Shown: positions 15,897 through 25,348 of the stretch, one piece after another
Layout of the letters: every line of letters starts with the position of its first letter
How positions within the stretch are numbered: the stretch's first letter is position 1
Assembly (NCBI GenBank): GCA_030838475.1
Contig: JAUZFP010000018.1
Span: 24,953-88,952 of the forward strand
Reading direction: 5' to 3'
Source: Actinomycetota bacterium
Lineage (GTDB): Bacteria; Actinomycetota; Actinomycetes; Actinomycetales; Microbacteriaceae
Length of the DNA stretch: 64,000 nt
Translations under genes and position numbers: made by a program
Notes under the pieces: model-generated
Database searches by the model: none
The model's input: the letters and a program-made list of their open reading frames with translations, nothing else
What the model was told of the DNA's origin: nothing

Positions 15897-15997
15897 TCCT
15901 CGAGGGTAGGACGGCGCGAGCGCCGACGGTAGGGGTGGACGCTGAGAGTAGCGGCTCGTGCGGTCCCTCAAAGTTCGCGTTGAGCGAGAATCAGCAG

Positions 15998-16071
15998 TGG
16001 AGGGGATGACCAGGATCGAACTGGCGTCATCAGTTTGGAAGACTGAGGCTCTACCATTGAGCTACATCCCC
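15998..16071 (-). tRNA. tRNA-Gly (anticodon UCC)
   Basis: The minus strand folds into a standard cloverleaf. Acceptor GGGGATG pairs with CATCCCC; the D arm contains GCTCAATGGTAGAGC; the anticodon stem TCAGT/ACTGA encloses the loop CTTCCAA with anticodon TCC; and the T arm contains TTCGATC. The discriminator is T, followed by an encoded CCA (15998-16000). Total length is 74 nt. Confidence 0.95.
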
Positions 16072-16154
16072 GCGGTTAGACCCGGGGCCTAGCGCGACGA
16101 TCACTCTATCAAGAGTGCGGCGCCTGAAAACACGTGCAGCTAAGAAAACGAGTG

Positions 16155-16388
16155 TCAGGCCTGCGGCCAGTCCCACTTGCCGTCGTGCAGTGCGAGCTCG
16201 GGCACCAGTTCCTCCGGTGTCGGCTTCGCGTGGCGATCCGGCATGTACACGTTGGTGCTCCAGTCGTCGCCGTTCCACCAGCGCAGTTGGAAGGGGACAC
16301 GTGGGTCCCGGTACCAGCCCGCCGGAACCGAATCCGGTGCCGCTGCGTCAGCACTCGATGGTGGAGCGCTCGAATCGTTCTTCGCCAT
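16155..16388 (-). CDS. Small DUF2510-domain protein, second copy
   Basis: A 77-residue protein containing one DUF2510 motif, PAGWYRDPRVPFQLRWWNGD followed by DWSTNVYMPD, after an acidic/Ala/Ser-rich leader and followed by a short acidic tail ending GKWDWPQA. No membrane segment follows. ATG 16388 is supported by GGGGGA about 7 nt upstream. It is similar in size and plan to the protein at 4023-4217. The function of isolated DUF2510 units is not known. Confidence 0.75.
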   Translation of the reverse strand: MAKNDSSAPPSSADAAAPDSVPAGWYRDPRVPFQLRWWNGDDWSTNVYMPDRHAKPTPEELVPELALHDGKWDWPQA

Positions 16389-16555
16389 TTCAAATTCCCC
16401 CGAATAGAACGAATGGTGTTGCTTTCGACCGTAGCCGGGGAGCAGACCAAAAGCGACACCCCACAATGGGTACAGGACAACGCTATAGACTTGCCGAGGT
16501 CAATTTTCGGGCAACTCGTCGTTCCCTTTGAGCTGGCTTTAGACATCCATCGCCC

Positions 16556-16629
16556 CGGGGCGTAGCTCAGCTTGGTAGAGCGCTCGGTTTGGGACCGAGA
16601 GGTCGCAGGTTCGAATCCTGTCGCCCCGA
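16556..16629 (+). tRNA. tRNA-Pro (anticodon UGG)
   Basis: Acceptor CGGGGCG pairs with CGCCCCG; the D arm is GCTCAGCTTGGTAGAGC; the anticodon stem CTCGG/CCGAG holds the loop TTTGGGA with anticodon TGG; and the T arm holds TTCGAAT. The discriminator is A and CCA is not encoded. Length is 74 nt. The trigger factor gene follows 70 nt downstream. Confidence 0.95.
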
Positions 16630-16699
16630 CTCGCACAATGTGTACTCAAACGAAAATGCGTACGCAAACGAATACGAACACAATCAGGAGAAGTACATC

Positions 16700-18088
16700 G
16701 TGAAGACCACGGTTGAGAAGCTGAGCCCGACCCGCGCCAAGCTGACCATCGCAGTGACGCCAGACGAGCTCAAACCGAGCATCGAGCACGCGTACAGCCA
16801 CATCGCGGAGTCCGTGAACATTCCCGGCTTTCGCAAGGGCAAGGTGCCGCCGCAGCTGATCGACCAGCGCGTCGGCCGCGAAGAGGTGCTGAACCACGCA
16901 GTCAGCGACGGCCTCGACAAGTTCTACCGCCAGGCTGTCCAGGACGAGAAGATCCGCACCCTCGGTCGCCCCGAGGCGGATGTTGTCACGCTGCCAGACG
17001 TGAAGGACTTCACCGGTGACCTCGTTGTCACGGTCGAGGTGGATGTCCGTCCCGACTTCGTCATCCCCAACTACGACGGACTCAAGCTCGAGGTCGACCC
17101 GATCACCGTCTCGGCCGACGACGTGCAGGACGAGCTGGATGCCCTCCGCAGCCGCTTCGGAACCCTCGTCACCGTGAATCGCCCGGCCAAGACCGGCGAC
17201 TTCGCCCAGCTCGACCTGGTCGCCACCATCGGCGACGAAGAGGTCGACACCGCCAACAACATCAGCTACGAGATCGGCTCAGGCGAGCTCATCGAGGGCA
17301 TCGATGAGGCGCTCGACTCGCTCACCGCCGGTGAGTCGACTTCGTTTGAGTCGACCCTGGTCGGCGGCGATAGCGCCGGCGAGAAGGCCCTCATCAACGT
17401 GACCCTGCTCGCGGTCAAGGAGCGCGAGCTTCCCGAAGCCGACGACGACTTTGCCCAGATCGCCAGCCAGTTCGACACCATCAAGGAACTGAAGGCCGAC
17501 ATCAAGGAGCAGGTGGAGAAGTCGAAGGCCTTCGGCCAGGTTTCCCAGGCCCGCGACATGATCGTCGACGAGCTCGTGAAGAAGGTCGAGATCCCGGTCC
17601 CGCAGCAGCTCATCGACGACGAGGTGCACCGTCACCTCGAGAACGAGAACCGCCTCGAGGACGACGTGCACCGCGCCGAGGTCGCGGAGTCCAGCGAGAA
17701 GACGTTCCGCAGCCAGATCCTCATCGACGCGATCGCCGAGGCCGAAGAGGTCAAGGTCAGCCAGGACGAGCTCACCCAGTACCTCGTCCAGTCGGCAGCT
17801 CAGTACGGCATGGAGCCGGGCGAGTTCATCAAGGTCCTGGATGAGAACGGCCAGATCCCGGCCATGATCGGCGAGGTCGCGCGCGGCAAGACGCTGGCGC
17901 TCATCCTCGAGAAGGCAAACGTCGTCGACACCAAGGGCAAGAAGGTGGACGTCACCCCGTTCATCGGAACACCCAGCGAGGACGACGAGTTCGACACCTC
18001 AGGTGCGGCGGACCTGCTGGCCACGGCGAACGCCGGCGGCCACGAGGGCCACGACCACGGCGACCACGAGGGCCACGACCACAACTAG
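16700..18088 (+). CDS. tig: Trigger factor, ribosome-associated chaperone and prolyl isomerase
   Basis: A 462-residue protein of standard family length. It has the N-terminal ribosome-binding domain with the GFRKGKVP signature, a central FKBP-type PPIase domain (from [16 protein letters not shown]) and a helical C-terminal chaperone domain. GTG 16700 is chosen because AGGAG ends 9 nt before it and homology begins with [12 protein letters not shown]. The extreme C-terminus [17 protein letters not shown] is rich in His, Gly and Asp and could bind metal. The clpP1-clpP2-clpX genes follow in the same direction, the conserved actinobacterial proteostasis order, with an SDR/TPR pair inserted on the opposite strand. 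Confidence 0.97.
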   Translation: MKTTVEKLSPTRAKLTIAVTPDELKPSIEHAYSHIAESVNIPGFRKGKVPPQLIDQRVGREEVLNHAVSDGLDKFYRQAVQDEKIRTLGRPEADVVTLPDVKDFTGDLVVTVEVDVRPDFVIPNYDGLKLEVDPITVSADDVQDELDALRSRFGTLVTVNRPAKTGDFAQLDLVATIGDEEVDTANNISYEIGSGELIEGIDEALDSLTAGESTSFESTLVGGDSAGEKALINVTLLAVKERELPEADDDFAQIASQFDTIKELKADIKEQVEKSKAFGQVSQARDMIVDELVKKVEIPVPQQLIDDEVHRHLENENRLEDDVHRAEVAESSEKTFRSQILIDAIAEAEEVKVSQDELTQYLVQSAAQYGMEPGEFIKVLDENGQIPAMIGEVARGKTLALILEKANVVDTKGKKVDVTPFIGTPSEDDEFDTSGAADLLATANAGGHEGHDHGDHEGHDHN

Positions 18089-18864
18089 CGGGTAACGCGA
18101 CCGACCGCGTTGATGAGCGCCCGGCGCGGCATAACGCGCTCGGCGATCGTTGCGGCGACGTTCGTGAAACCACTGACGATGGTCGGCGGCGGGTTGCGAC
18201 GGTCGAGAGCGCGAAGCGCCGTGCGCACGACGGTCCGCGCGCTCTGCATCCGACCCGCCTGCGCCTTCGGCCCGGCCACATCGAAGAACTCGGTCTCCGT
18301 CGCTCCCGGACAGAGCGCGATCACCTTCAGCCCGCTCGGCCTGGCCTCGTACCAGAGCGCCTCGGTGAAGCTGAGGACGAACGCTTTGGTCGCGCCGTAG
18401 ACCGCCATCCTCGGGAGCGGCTGGAACCCCGCGGTACTGGCCACGTTCACGAGCACGCCCGATCCGTGCTGCAGCAATTCGTCGTAGAAGGCCTTCGTCA
18501 GGTCGACGAGGGCGGCGACGTTGACCGCCACCTCGTCGTGAACTCGATCGGCGTCCGTGTCATCGAACGGGCTGTGGGTGCCGAAGCCGGCGTTGTTGAT
18601 GAGCGAGTGCACGGGGAGCTTCAGTTTTCTGACCTTGGTCGCCAGAGTGGATGCCGCTCCCGTGGCCGCGAGGTCGGCGGCGATCACCGTGGCGGTCACG
18701 CCGTGCCTCGCCTCGAGTTCCGACTTCAACGCCTCGAGTCGATCGACCCGACGAGCAACGAGGATGAGATTCGCGCCGCGGCTCGCCAGCTGCTCCGCGA
18801 ACTCCGCGCCCAGCCCGGAGCTTGCACCCGTGATGAGCACCGTGGACCCTCGGTAGTCGATCAC
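18085..18864 (-). CDS. Short-chain dehydrogenase, DltE/YqjQ-like
   Basis: A 259-residue classical SDR. It has TGASSGLG (12-19), NNAGF (90-94), the catalytic Ser143 in NVASTAG, and Tyr156/Lys160 in VYGATK. The subtype, with the basic segment LVARRVDRL after the second strand, fits NADP-dependent short-chain reductases of unknown substrate. The stop overlaps the tig stop region by 4 nt on the opposite strand, and the ATG overlaps the upstream TPR-protein stop by 4 nt, so the two minus-strand genes form a coupled pair. Confidence 0.9.
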   Translation of the reverse strand: MIDYRGSTVLITGASSGLGAEFAEQLASRGANLILVARRVDRLEALKSELEARHGVTATVIAADLAATGAASTLATKVRKLKLPVHSLINNAGFGTHSPFDDTDADRVHDEVAVNVAALVDLTKAFYDELLQHGSGVLVNVASTAGFQPLPRMAVYGATKAFVLSFTEALWYEARPSGLKVIALCPGATETEFFDVAGPKAQAGRMQSARTVVRTALRALDRRNPPPTIVSGFTNVAATIAERVMPRRALINAVGRVTR

Positions 18865-19349
18865 TTCGCACCCTCCAGCAACTCGGCGGCGTAGTTCCTC
18901 ATCGATCGCTGGTAGCGGGGGAGGTGCGGGGCGAGTGCGGCTATCGCAATCGCGGCACCTTCGACCGGTCGACCGGCGCTCACCAGGATGAGCGCGCGTG
19001 TCGCGGATGCGGCATCCGCCAGCTCGTTGTCTGGCTCGAGGCGATCGAGCAGTGCGAGACCCTCGTCGTAGCGGCCGAGATTGCGGAGCGTGCTCGCGTA
19101 CTGGATGAACGTCCGACCGCGATTCGGTTCCTCCAGTCCGAGGTCCAGGGCTCGCTGGTATTCGACCGCCGCCTCCGCCTCCATGCCGACCGAGTCGCGA
19201 ACGGATGCCGCCTCGAATGCCGCCTCAGGGTCATCCGCCGGTCGCTCGGCGACGAGCGCGTCGATCCGCTCGAGCAGGATGTTGTCGCCGATTTCGTCCG
19301 CGCTGTCCCAGACTTCGGCGACGCGAGAGGCCCAATCGTGGTTAGTCAT
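18861..19349 (-). CDS. TPR-repeat protein
   Basis: A 162-residue soluble helical protein with tetratricopeptide-like repeats: EYQRALDLGLEEPNRGRTFI, then YASTLRNLGRYDEGLALLDR, then the following helix pair ending APHLPRYQRSMRNYAAELLE. Close relatives are annotated as tetratricopeptide or hypothetical proteins in actinobacteria. ATG 19349 begins the conserved part (MTNHDWASRV) and has TACCGT 13 nt upstream. It is coupled by ATGA to the downstream SDR gene. Confidence 0.8.
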   Translation of the reverse strand: MTNHDWASRVAEVWDSADEIGDNILLERIDALVAERPADDPEAAFEAASVRDSVGMEAEAAVEYQRALDLGLEEPNRGRTFIQYASTLRNLGRYDEGLALLDRLEPDNELADAASATRALILVSAGRPVEGAAIAIAALAPHLPRYQRSMRNYAAELLEGAK

Positions 19350-19402
19350 GGGATCAACGGTAACGGGTGCCGAACGGCCACGGCGCGCTGCTTGTTTGGT
19401 CC

Positions 19403-19450
19403 GCCGTGGGCAGAGAGCGGCGCGCAGGCGCGCCGCTCTCTGCCCACGGC
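19403..19450. repeat. Perfect 22-bp inverted repeat between the TPR gene and clpP1
   Basis: Positions 19403-19424 are exactly complementary to 19429-19450, leaving a 4-nt loop (CAGG), so either strand folds into a very stable hairpin. It is flanked by direct repeats TGTTTGGTC at 19393-19401 and 19460-19468. No T-run follows, so it is not a classical terminator. It lies 72 nt upstream of the clpP1 ATG, in a 172-bp gap that also holds the divergent promoters. Confidence 0.8.
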
Positions 19451-19521
19451 GAACACGACTGTTTGGTCGGGCACGCTCCGATAGATTCGACAACAAGCGA
19501 TAACTGAAACGGAGCGCGACA

Positions 19522-20121
19522 ATGGCCCAACCGGCTTTGGTCAGCAGTATTTTCGACCAACTTCTGAGCGACCGCATCATCTGGCTCGGCTCTGAGGTGC
19601 GAGACGAAAATGCAAACGAGATTTGCGCCAAGATCCTTCTGCTCGCCGCAGAGGACTCCAAGCGAGACATCTTCCTCTACGTCAATTCCCCCGGTGGCTC
19701 GATCACCGCGGGCATGGCCATCTACGACACCATGAAGTTCGTGCCGAACGACATCGTCACGGTGGGCATTGGCCTCGCGGCATCCATGGGGCAGTTCCTG
19801 CTCTCGTCCGGAACCAAGGGCAAGCGCTACATCACCCCGAACGCCCGAGTGCTGTTGCACCAGCCGTCCGGTGGATTCGGTGGAACCGCCGCGGACATCC
19901 AGACCCAGGCCGGCGTCATCCTCGCCATGAAGCAGCGGATGGCCGAGCTCACGGCCGAGCAGACCGGCAAGAGCGTCGAGCAGGTCATCGCCGACGCCGA
20001 CCGGGATAACTGGTTCACCGCCCAGGAGGCACTCGACTACGGTTTCGTCGACCACCTCCGCGAGTTCGCCTCCGACGTGGTCGGCGGCGGCGGAACCGAC
20101 TCAGACTCGAAGGTTAAGTAG
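19522..20121 (+). CDS. clpP1: ATP-dependent Clp protease proteolytic subunit 1
   Basis: A 199-residue serine protease subunit. The catalytic triad is Ser88 (LAASMGQF), His113 (VLLHQPSGG) and Asp162 (DADRDNW). [17 protein letters not shown] and the oligomerisation region are intact. No long propeptide is seen. ATG 19522 is preceded by GGAG. It is followed after 8 nt by clpP2; in actinobacteria the two subunits form a mixed tetradecamer that ClpX or ClpC feeds. The strong hairpin upstream could influence expression. Confidence 0.97.
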   Translation: MAQPALVSSIFDQLLSDRIIWLGSEVRDENANEICAKILLLAAEDSKRDIFLYVNSPGGSITAGMAIYDTMKFVPNDIVTVGIGLAASMGQFLLSSGTKGKRYITPNARVLLHQPSGGFGGTAADIQTQAGVILAMKQRMAELTAEQTGKSVEQVIADADRDNWFTAQEALDYGFVDHLREFASDVVGGGGTDSDSKVK

Positions 20122-20129
20122 GAACAGAC

Positions 20130-20807
20130 ATGGACAACTTCAATTTGGGCACATCGGTTGCCGGCACCGGTCAGGTTCGGCCCACCGCCGAGTCCCGCTA
20201 CATCCTGCCAACGTTCGAGGAGCGCACGGCCTACGGCTACAAGCGCCAGGACCCCTACGCGAAGCTCTTCGAGGACCGCATCATCTTCCTCGGCGTGCAG
20301 ATCGACGACGCGTCCGCGGATGACGTCATGGCCCAGCTTCTCGTGCTCGAGTCGCAGGACCCGGACCGCGACATCCTGATGTACATCAACTCACCGGGAG
20401 GCTCGTTCACCGCGATGACCGCGATCTACGACACGATGCAGTACATCCGCCCGCAGGTGCAGACCTTCGCGCTCGGCCAGGCCGCGTCGGCCGCCGCCGT
20501 GCTGCTCGCCGCCGGCGCACCCGGCAAGCGCCTCGCGCTGCCGAACGCGCGCATCCTCATCCACCAGCCCGCCGCGGGCTCCGAGGGTTCAAGCCAGGCA
20601 TCGGACATCGAGATCCAGGCCCGCGAGATCCAGCGCATGCGCACGTGGCTCGAGGACACGCTGTCCTTCCACTCCAACCGCACGTCGGAAGAGGTGCACA
20701 AGGACATCGACCGCGACAAGATCCTCAGCGCGGCCGAAGCCCTCGAGTACGGACTCATCGACCAGGTGCTCGCACCGCGCAAGAGCACGCCGGCACTCGT
20801 CAAATAG
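20130..20807 (+). CDS. clpP2: ATP-dependent Clp protease proteolytic subunit 2
   Basis: A 225-residue paralogue of clpP1, with an N-terminal extension of about 25 residues that may be a propeptide. The triad is Ser120 (LGQAASAAA), His145 ([10 protein letters not shown]) and Asp196 (DIDRDKILS). It starts 8 nt after the clpP1 stop, with AGGAA upstream, so the subunits are co-translated. A strong hairpin terminator follows the stop. Confidence 0.97.
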   Translation: MDNFNLGTSVAGTGQVRPTAESRYILPTFEERTAYGYKRQDPYAKLFEDRIIFLGVQIDDASADDVMAQLLVLESQDPDRDILMYINSPGGSFTAMTAIYDTMQYIRPQVQTFALGQAASAAAVLLAAGAPGKRLALPNARILIHQPAAGSEGSSQASDIEIQAREIQRMRTWLEDTLSFHSNRTSEEVHKDIDRDKILSAAEALEYGLIDQVLAPRKSTPALVK

Positions 20808-20815
20808 CTCGCACC

Positions 20816-20852
20816 ACGAGAATGGCCGTCCTTCGGGGCGGCCATTCTCGTT
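20816..20852 (+). terminator. Intrinsic terminator after clpP2
   Basis: A 13-bp stem (20816-20828 with 20839-20851), extended by inner pairs around a TTCG tetraloop (C-TTCG-G at 20831-20836). It starts 9 nt after the clpP2 stop. The T tract is short, as often seen in high-GC actinobacteria. Confidence 0.85.
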
Positions 20853-20870
20853 AACGAAGCGCCCACGACC

Positions 20871-20947
20871 GTTGTGCAGGAGTTTTTCGAAACAAGCCCG
20901 ATCTGGCCAGTAGAAATGTGAACAGGCGACCGAAATTCCTGCACAAC
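20871..20947. repeat. Intergenic inverted repeat with 55-nt spacer
   Basis: GTTGTGCAGGA (20871-20881) is exactly complementary to TCCTGCACAAC (20937-20947), and the similarity extends imperfectly inward. It fills most of the gap between the clpP2 terminator and the end of the CopC-like gene. A miniature mobile element, a second terminator for the minus strand, or a small RNA are possible. Confidence 0.6.
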
Positions 20948-20949
20948 CG

Positions 20950-21570
20950 CTACGGGGTTGGCTTTTTGCGGCGACCCGCCAGCAGGATGACGACGGTCAG
21001 GATGATGCCCAGCCCGACCACGCCGCCGCCGATGCCGAGAACGAGGCCGAGGTTCGCGGATGGCTGCTTCGCAGCATCGGAGCCGAGGTTGGGGTCGGGG
21101 GGAGCGGTCCCGCCCGACTTGCCACCGCAGTCCCGTGGCGACGCGGTCCCGACGGCCGGCGTGAACGATCCGCTGGGTGCCCACGTGAACGAGTACTGGT
21201 TCGAGACGATGTGCCCGTCCGCCGACACGATCTGCCAGATCACCCGGTAGGTGCCCGCCGCGCCCATCGACGGCGCGATGCTCATGCTCGGACCGTCCAC
21301 CGCGACGCAGCCGTCGCCGTAGAAGTGGTGCTGGGCATCCTCGACCTCGAAAGCAAACCCCGCGCCGTGGCCGGAGAGGTCGAGCAGCCCCTCGTTCGTC
21401 GTGATGATGAATCTGGATGGCAGCGTCGTCAGCGTCTGCCCGGCGGCTGGGGTAGATGACACCAGGAAGTTGTGTGCGAAGGCGGGCGAGGCGAACCCGA
21501 GAACGGATGCGCAGACCAGAATCGTCCCGATGGCGGCGGCAAAAACTCGCCGGCCGCGCCCAAATCGCAT
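20950..21570 (-). CDS. CopC-domain exported protein with C-terminal membrane anchor
   Basis: A 206-residue protein with a signal peptide ending at ASPAFA, leaving mature HNFLVSSTPAAG. This N-terminal His followed by the S-x-P-A-x-G pattern is the copper-site start of CopC/YcnJ domains. A later His lies in VSADGHIVSNQYSF. The domain is followed by a Ser/Gly/Pro linker and a C-terminal membrane helix with an RRKK tail. It probably binds or hands over copper outside the membrane, but no CopD or copper-responsive regulator is adjacent. ATG 21570 is chosen because the signal peptide begins there; TAACGT lies 13 nt upstream. Confidence 0.85.
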   Translation of the reverse strand: MRFGRGRRVFAAAIGTILVCASVLGFASPAFAHNFLVSSTPAAGQTLTTLPSRFIITTNEGLLDLSGHGAGFAFEVEDAQHHFYGDGCVAVDGPSMSIAPSMGAAGTYRVIWQIVSADGHIVSNQYSFTWAPSGSFTPAVGTASPRDCGGKSGGTAPPDPNLGSDAAKQPSANLGLVLGIGGGVVGLGIILTVVILLAGRRKKPTP

Positions 21571-21689
21571 GCGCTTCACGTTACGGCACGCCGAAGTCAC
21601 ATTTCGCACACGTGGCTGTTAGTGTCCCTGCCGCGGGTTAGGCTCGAACCCACATAGTTTCGACTGGTCTGGACAAGGGGAGAGCGACT

Positions 21690-22967
<1,278 letters not shown>

Positions 22968-23007
22968 CTCCGCAACGCTATCGGGCCGTCGAAGCGTCTC
23001 GATAACG

Positions 23008-23097
23008 CCGCCTCCTTCGTCGACGGCTACTCGACCCGAGGGGCTTGGCGCCGTCGGTCTCCGCCGCCTCCTTCGTCGACGACTACTCGACCCGAGG
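23008..23097. repeat. Two 34-bp direct repeats downstream of clpX
   Basis: Positions 23008-23041 and 23064-23097 are identical except for one base (G/A at the nineteenth position). Both contain TTCGTCGAC and CTCGACCCGAGG. Similar short intergenic repeats are scattered through Microbacteriaceae genomes. Two copies with a 22-nt gap are not a CRISPR. They lie between the clpX stop and the promoter of the sugar locus. Confidence 0.8.
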
Positions 23098-23105
23098 AAT
23101 CCGGC

Positions 23106-23154
23106 TTGACGTTTCTCCCCACTTCGTTCTATGGTTTATTTAGTCCTGAATAAA
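23106..23154 (+). promoter_or_regulatory. Promoter and palindromic operator of the alpha-glucoside locus
   Basis: TTGACG (23106-23111) and TATGGT (23130-23135), separated by 18 bp, make a clear promoter. The 20-bp palindrome TTTATTTAGTCCTGAATAAA (23135-23154) begins on the -10 and covers the start site. AT-rich palindromes of this shape are typical of ROK-family operators, so autorepression by the ROK protein encoded next, relieved by sugar, is likely. Confidence 0.72.
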
Positions 23155-23177
23155 GACGTCCAGAACCCGGAGAACCA

Positions 23178-24401
23178 ATGGCGATTCGATCCAGCTCGAG
23201 AACCGATGTGAATCGGTCCGCGATCCTTGCGCACCTCGGTGCGCAGGGACCGACATCCCGAGCTGACCTCGCCCGGGCCCTCAACGTCTCGCCGGCGCTG
23301 ATGACGCAGCTGACCAAGGACCTACTTTCGGATGGCCTGCTCGCCGAGCTCGACCACTCGCCGTCGCAGGGCGGGCGCCCCGCGCGGATGCTCGGGCTCG
23401 TCGCAACGGCGGGTCGCGCGATCGGCGTGAAGATCGCCCCGGACCATGTCGCCTTCGTCGAGGTCGGAATCGCCGGTGGCGTGCTTCGGTCTGCCAGTGA
23501 GCCGTTCGACGCCGCGGCATCCACAATGCTCAACGACGTCACGGAGCTCCTGCGCCGTTTCATCGCCGGGGGAGGCAAGACCCCGCTGCTCGGCATCGGC
23601 GTCGGAGTCCCCGGATCGGTTGACGGTCAGGGGAGCGGGCTCGTGGATTCCGCCCAGCTCGGCTGGAGCCAGGTACCGGTCGGCGCAACCCTGCGTCGCG
23701 AACTCGAGCTGCCCGTCCTCGTCGAGAACAACGTCAACGCGCTCGCCATGGCCGAGCGGCTTTATGGGCTGGGTCGGCAGTACGAGAACTTCCTGGTGCT
23801 CACGATCGGAACCGGTATCGGCGCCGGCATCGTCGTCGACGGTGTTGTGCTGCGCGGAGCGTCGGGGGGCGCCGGCGAGATCGGCCACATCCCGGTCGAC
23901 CCCGACGGCCCGGTCTGCACCTGCGGCAATCGTGGATGTCTCGAGGCGATCATCGGCCAGGCCGGACTTGTCCGCACCGCACGTGCTCGCGGCATCATCG
24001 GCCCGCAGAGCGGGATCGACGCGCTTCGCTCTGCCGCCGACGCCGGCGACGAGGCAGCCGCGGCGGTCTTCAGCGAGGCCGGCCACCTGCTCGGCCGCAC
24101 CCTCGCCGGAATCGTGCACACCCTCGATCCCGAGATCGTGATCGTACTCGGGGAGGGCACCGCGTCCTGGACCCACTGGTCATTCGGCTTCGAGCCGGCG
24201 CTACGCTCATCTCTCATCGCCAGCCGTCGCGGACTCGGTGTCGCGGTCGAGTCCTGGCAGGACGACAGTTGGGCGCAGGGCGCGGCGTCCCTCGTCCTCG
24301 CCACCCCATTCGACTCGGATGACATCGCCGGCGACCAGGGTCGGCTTGTGCGCGAACGCCTGGTCGAGCAGGCCTCGCCGCCGCAGGGCGGCGCTGAATG
24401 A
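23178..24401 (+). CDS. ROK-family transcriptional repressor
   Basis: A 407-residue protein. The N-terminal winged helix-turn-helix (about 13-60, PTSRADLARALNVSPALMTQ) is joined to a ROK sugar-kinase-like domain with GVGVPGSVDG, LVENNVNALAMAE and the ATP-loop-like LTIGTGIGAG. The zinc motif CTCGNRGCLE is intact (Cys247, Cys249, Cys254). These features identify a regulator rather than a kinase. It leads the operon, and its stop overlaps the permease start by 4 nt. It most likely represses the whole locus through the palindrome at 23135-23154, with an imported sugar as inducer. Confidence 0.92.
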   Translation: MAIRSSSRTDVNRSAILAHLGAQGPTSRADLARALNVSPALMTQLTKDLLSDGLLAELDHSPSQGGRPARMLGLVATAGRAIGVKIAPDHVAFVEVGIAGGVLRSASEPFDAAASTMLNDVTELLRRFIAGGGKTPLLGIGVGVPGSVDGQGSGLVDSAQLGWSQVPVGATLRRELELPVLVENNVNALAMAERLYGLGRQYENFLVLTIGTGIGAGIVVDGVVLRGASGGAGEIGHIPVDPDGPVCTCGNRGCLEAIIGQAGLVRTARARGIIGPQSGIDALRSAADAGDEAAAAVFSEAGHLLGRTLAGIVHTLDPEIVIVLGEGTASWTHWSFGFEPALRSSLIASRRGLGVAVESWQDDSWAQGAASLVLATPFDSDDIAGDQGRLVRERLVEQASPPQGGAE

Positions 24402-25348
24402 CCGCGCAGACCGCGCTGCTCGACAAGGCACCGGGGTTCAAACACTCCCGCCCGGTCCGGGACTCCGCGAGCAGGTCGCGCCGCATCAAGTACACGCTGA
24501 CCGTTCTCGCGTTCCTGCTTCCGAGTGCAATTCCCCTCACTCTTTTTGTGCTTGGGCCGATGGTCGCCGCAGCCTGGGTGAGCCTCAACCAGTGGAATCT
24601 CCTCGGGCCGATGAAGTTTGTCGGCTTCGGCAACTACATCGGTCTGCTCAAGGATCCGCAGACCGGCGCGGTCTTCCTGCACACCGTCTACTACATCGTC
24701 GGCTACCTGCCGCTCGTCTACTTCGGCGGCCTCGCACTTGCCCTCGCGCTCAACACCGCGCTCAAGGGACGCTCGCTGCTGCGCGGCATCTACTTCCTGC
24801 CGGTGATCACGAGCTGGATCGTGGTTGCCCTCGTCTGGCGCTGGCTGCTCAGCCCGAGCAACGGCATCGTCAACACGGTCCTCGCGATGGTCGGCATCCA
24901 CGGTCCCGGCTGGTGGACGGACCCCACGTGGTCGCTGCCGTCGATCATCCTCGCCTCCGCGTGGAAGGACCTCGGCTTCGTGATGGTCATCCTGCTGGCC
25001 GGTCTGCAGGCGATCCCGACCGACCTCTACGACGCCGCAAAAGTTGATGGTGCGGGGCCCTGGCGTCGTCTGATTTCGGTCACACTGCCGTTGCTCTCGC
25101 CATCAACGTTCTTCGTGATCGTGATCTCGCTGGTCAACGGCTTCCAGGTCTTCGACCAGATCTACGCGATGACCGGAGGTGGTCCCAACGGGTCGAGCGA
25201 GTCCGTCGTCGAGCAGATCTACGACTTCACCTTCCGCTACGGTCGCGCCGGCGACGCGTCCGCCCTGTCGTGGATGCTGTTCATCGTCATCCTCGCCGTC
25301 ACCCTGATTCAGATTCGGGGTCAGAAGCGGTGGGTGACCTATGGTTGA
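24398..25348 (+). CDS. ABC sugar importer permease, MalF-type
   Basis: A 316-residue inner-membrane permease of the carbohydrate uptake transporter 1 family. Six hydrophobic segments are visible, and the cytoplasmic EAA-like loop reads DLYDAAKVDGAGPWRRL, the contact for an ATPase. The start overlaps the ROK stop (ATGA) and the end overlaps the second permease by 8 nt. No ATPase gene is present in the locus, so a shared MsiK-like ATPase encoded elsewhere is expected, as is common in actinobacteria. Confidence 0.92.
   Translation: MTAQTALLDKAPGFKHSRPVRDSASRSRRIKYTLTVLAFLLPSAIPLTLFVLGPMVAAAWVSLNQWNLLGPMKFVGFGNYIGLLKDPQTGAVFLHTVYYIVGYLPLVYFGGLALALALNTALKGRSLLRGIYFLPVITSWIVVALVWRWLLSPSNGIVNTVLAMVGIHGPGWWTDPTWSLPSIILASAWKDLGFVMVILLAGLQAIPTDLYDAAKVDGAGPWRRLISVTLPLLSPSTFFVIVISLVNGFQVFDQIYAMTGGGPNGSSESVVEQIYDFTFRYGRAGDASALSWMLFIVILAVTLIQIRGQKRWVTYG

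Noticed and set aside
19403..19450. Intrinsic terminator for the TPR/SDR genes or for clpP1
   Set aside because: The hairpin is upstream of both divergent starts and lacks a T-run, so it is not positioned as a gene-end terminator.
23008..23097. Possible CRISPR remnant
   Set aside because: Only two 34-bp copies with a 22-nt gap and no cas gene; it fits dispersed intergenic repeats better.
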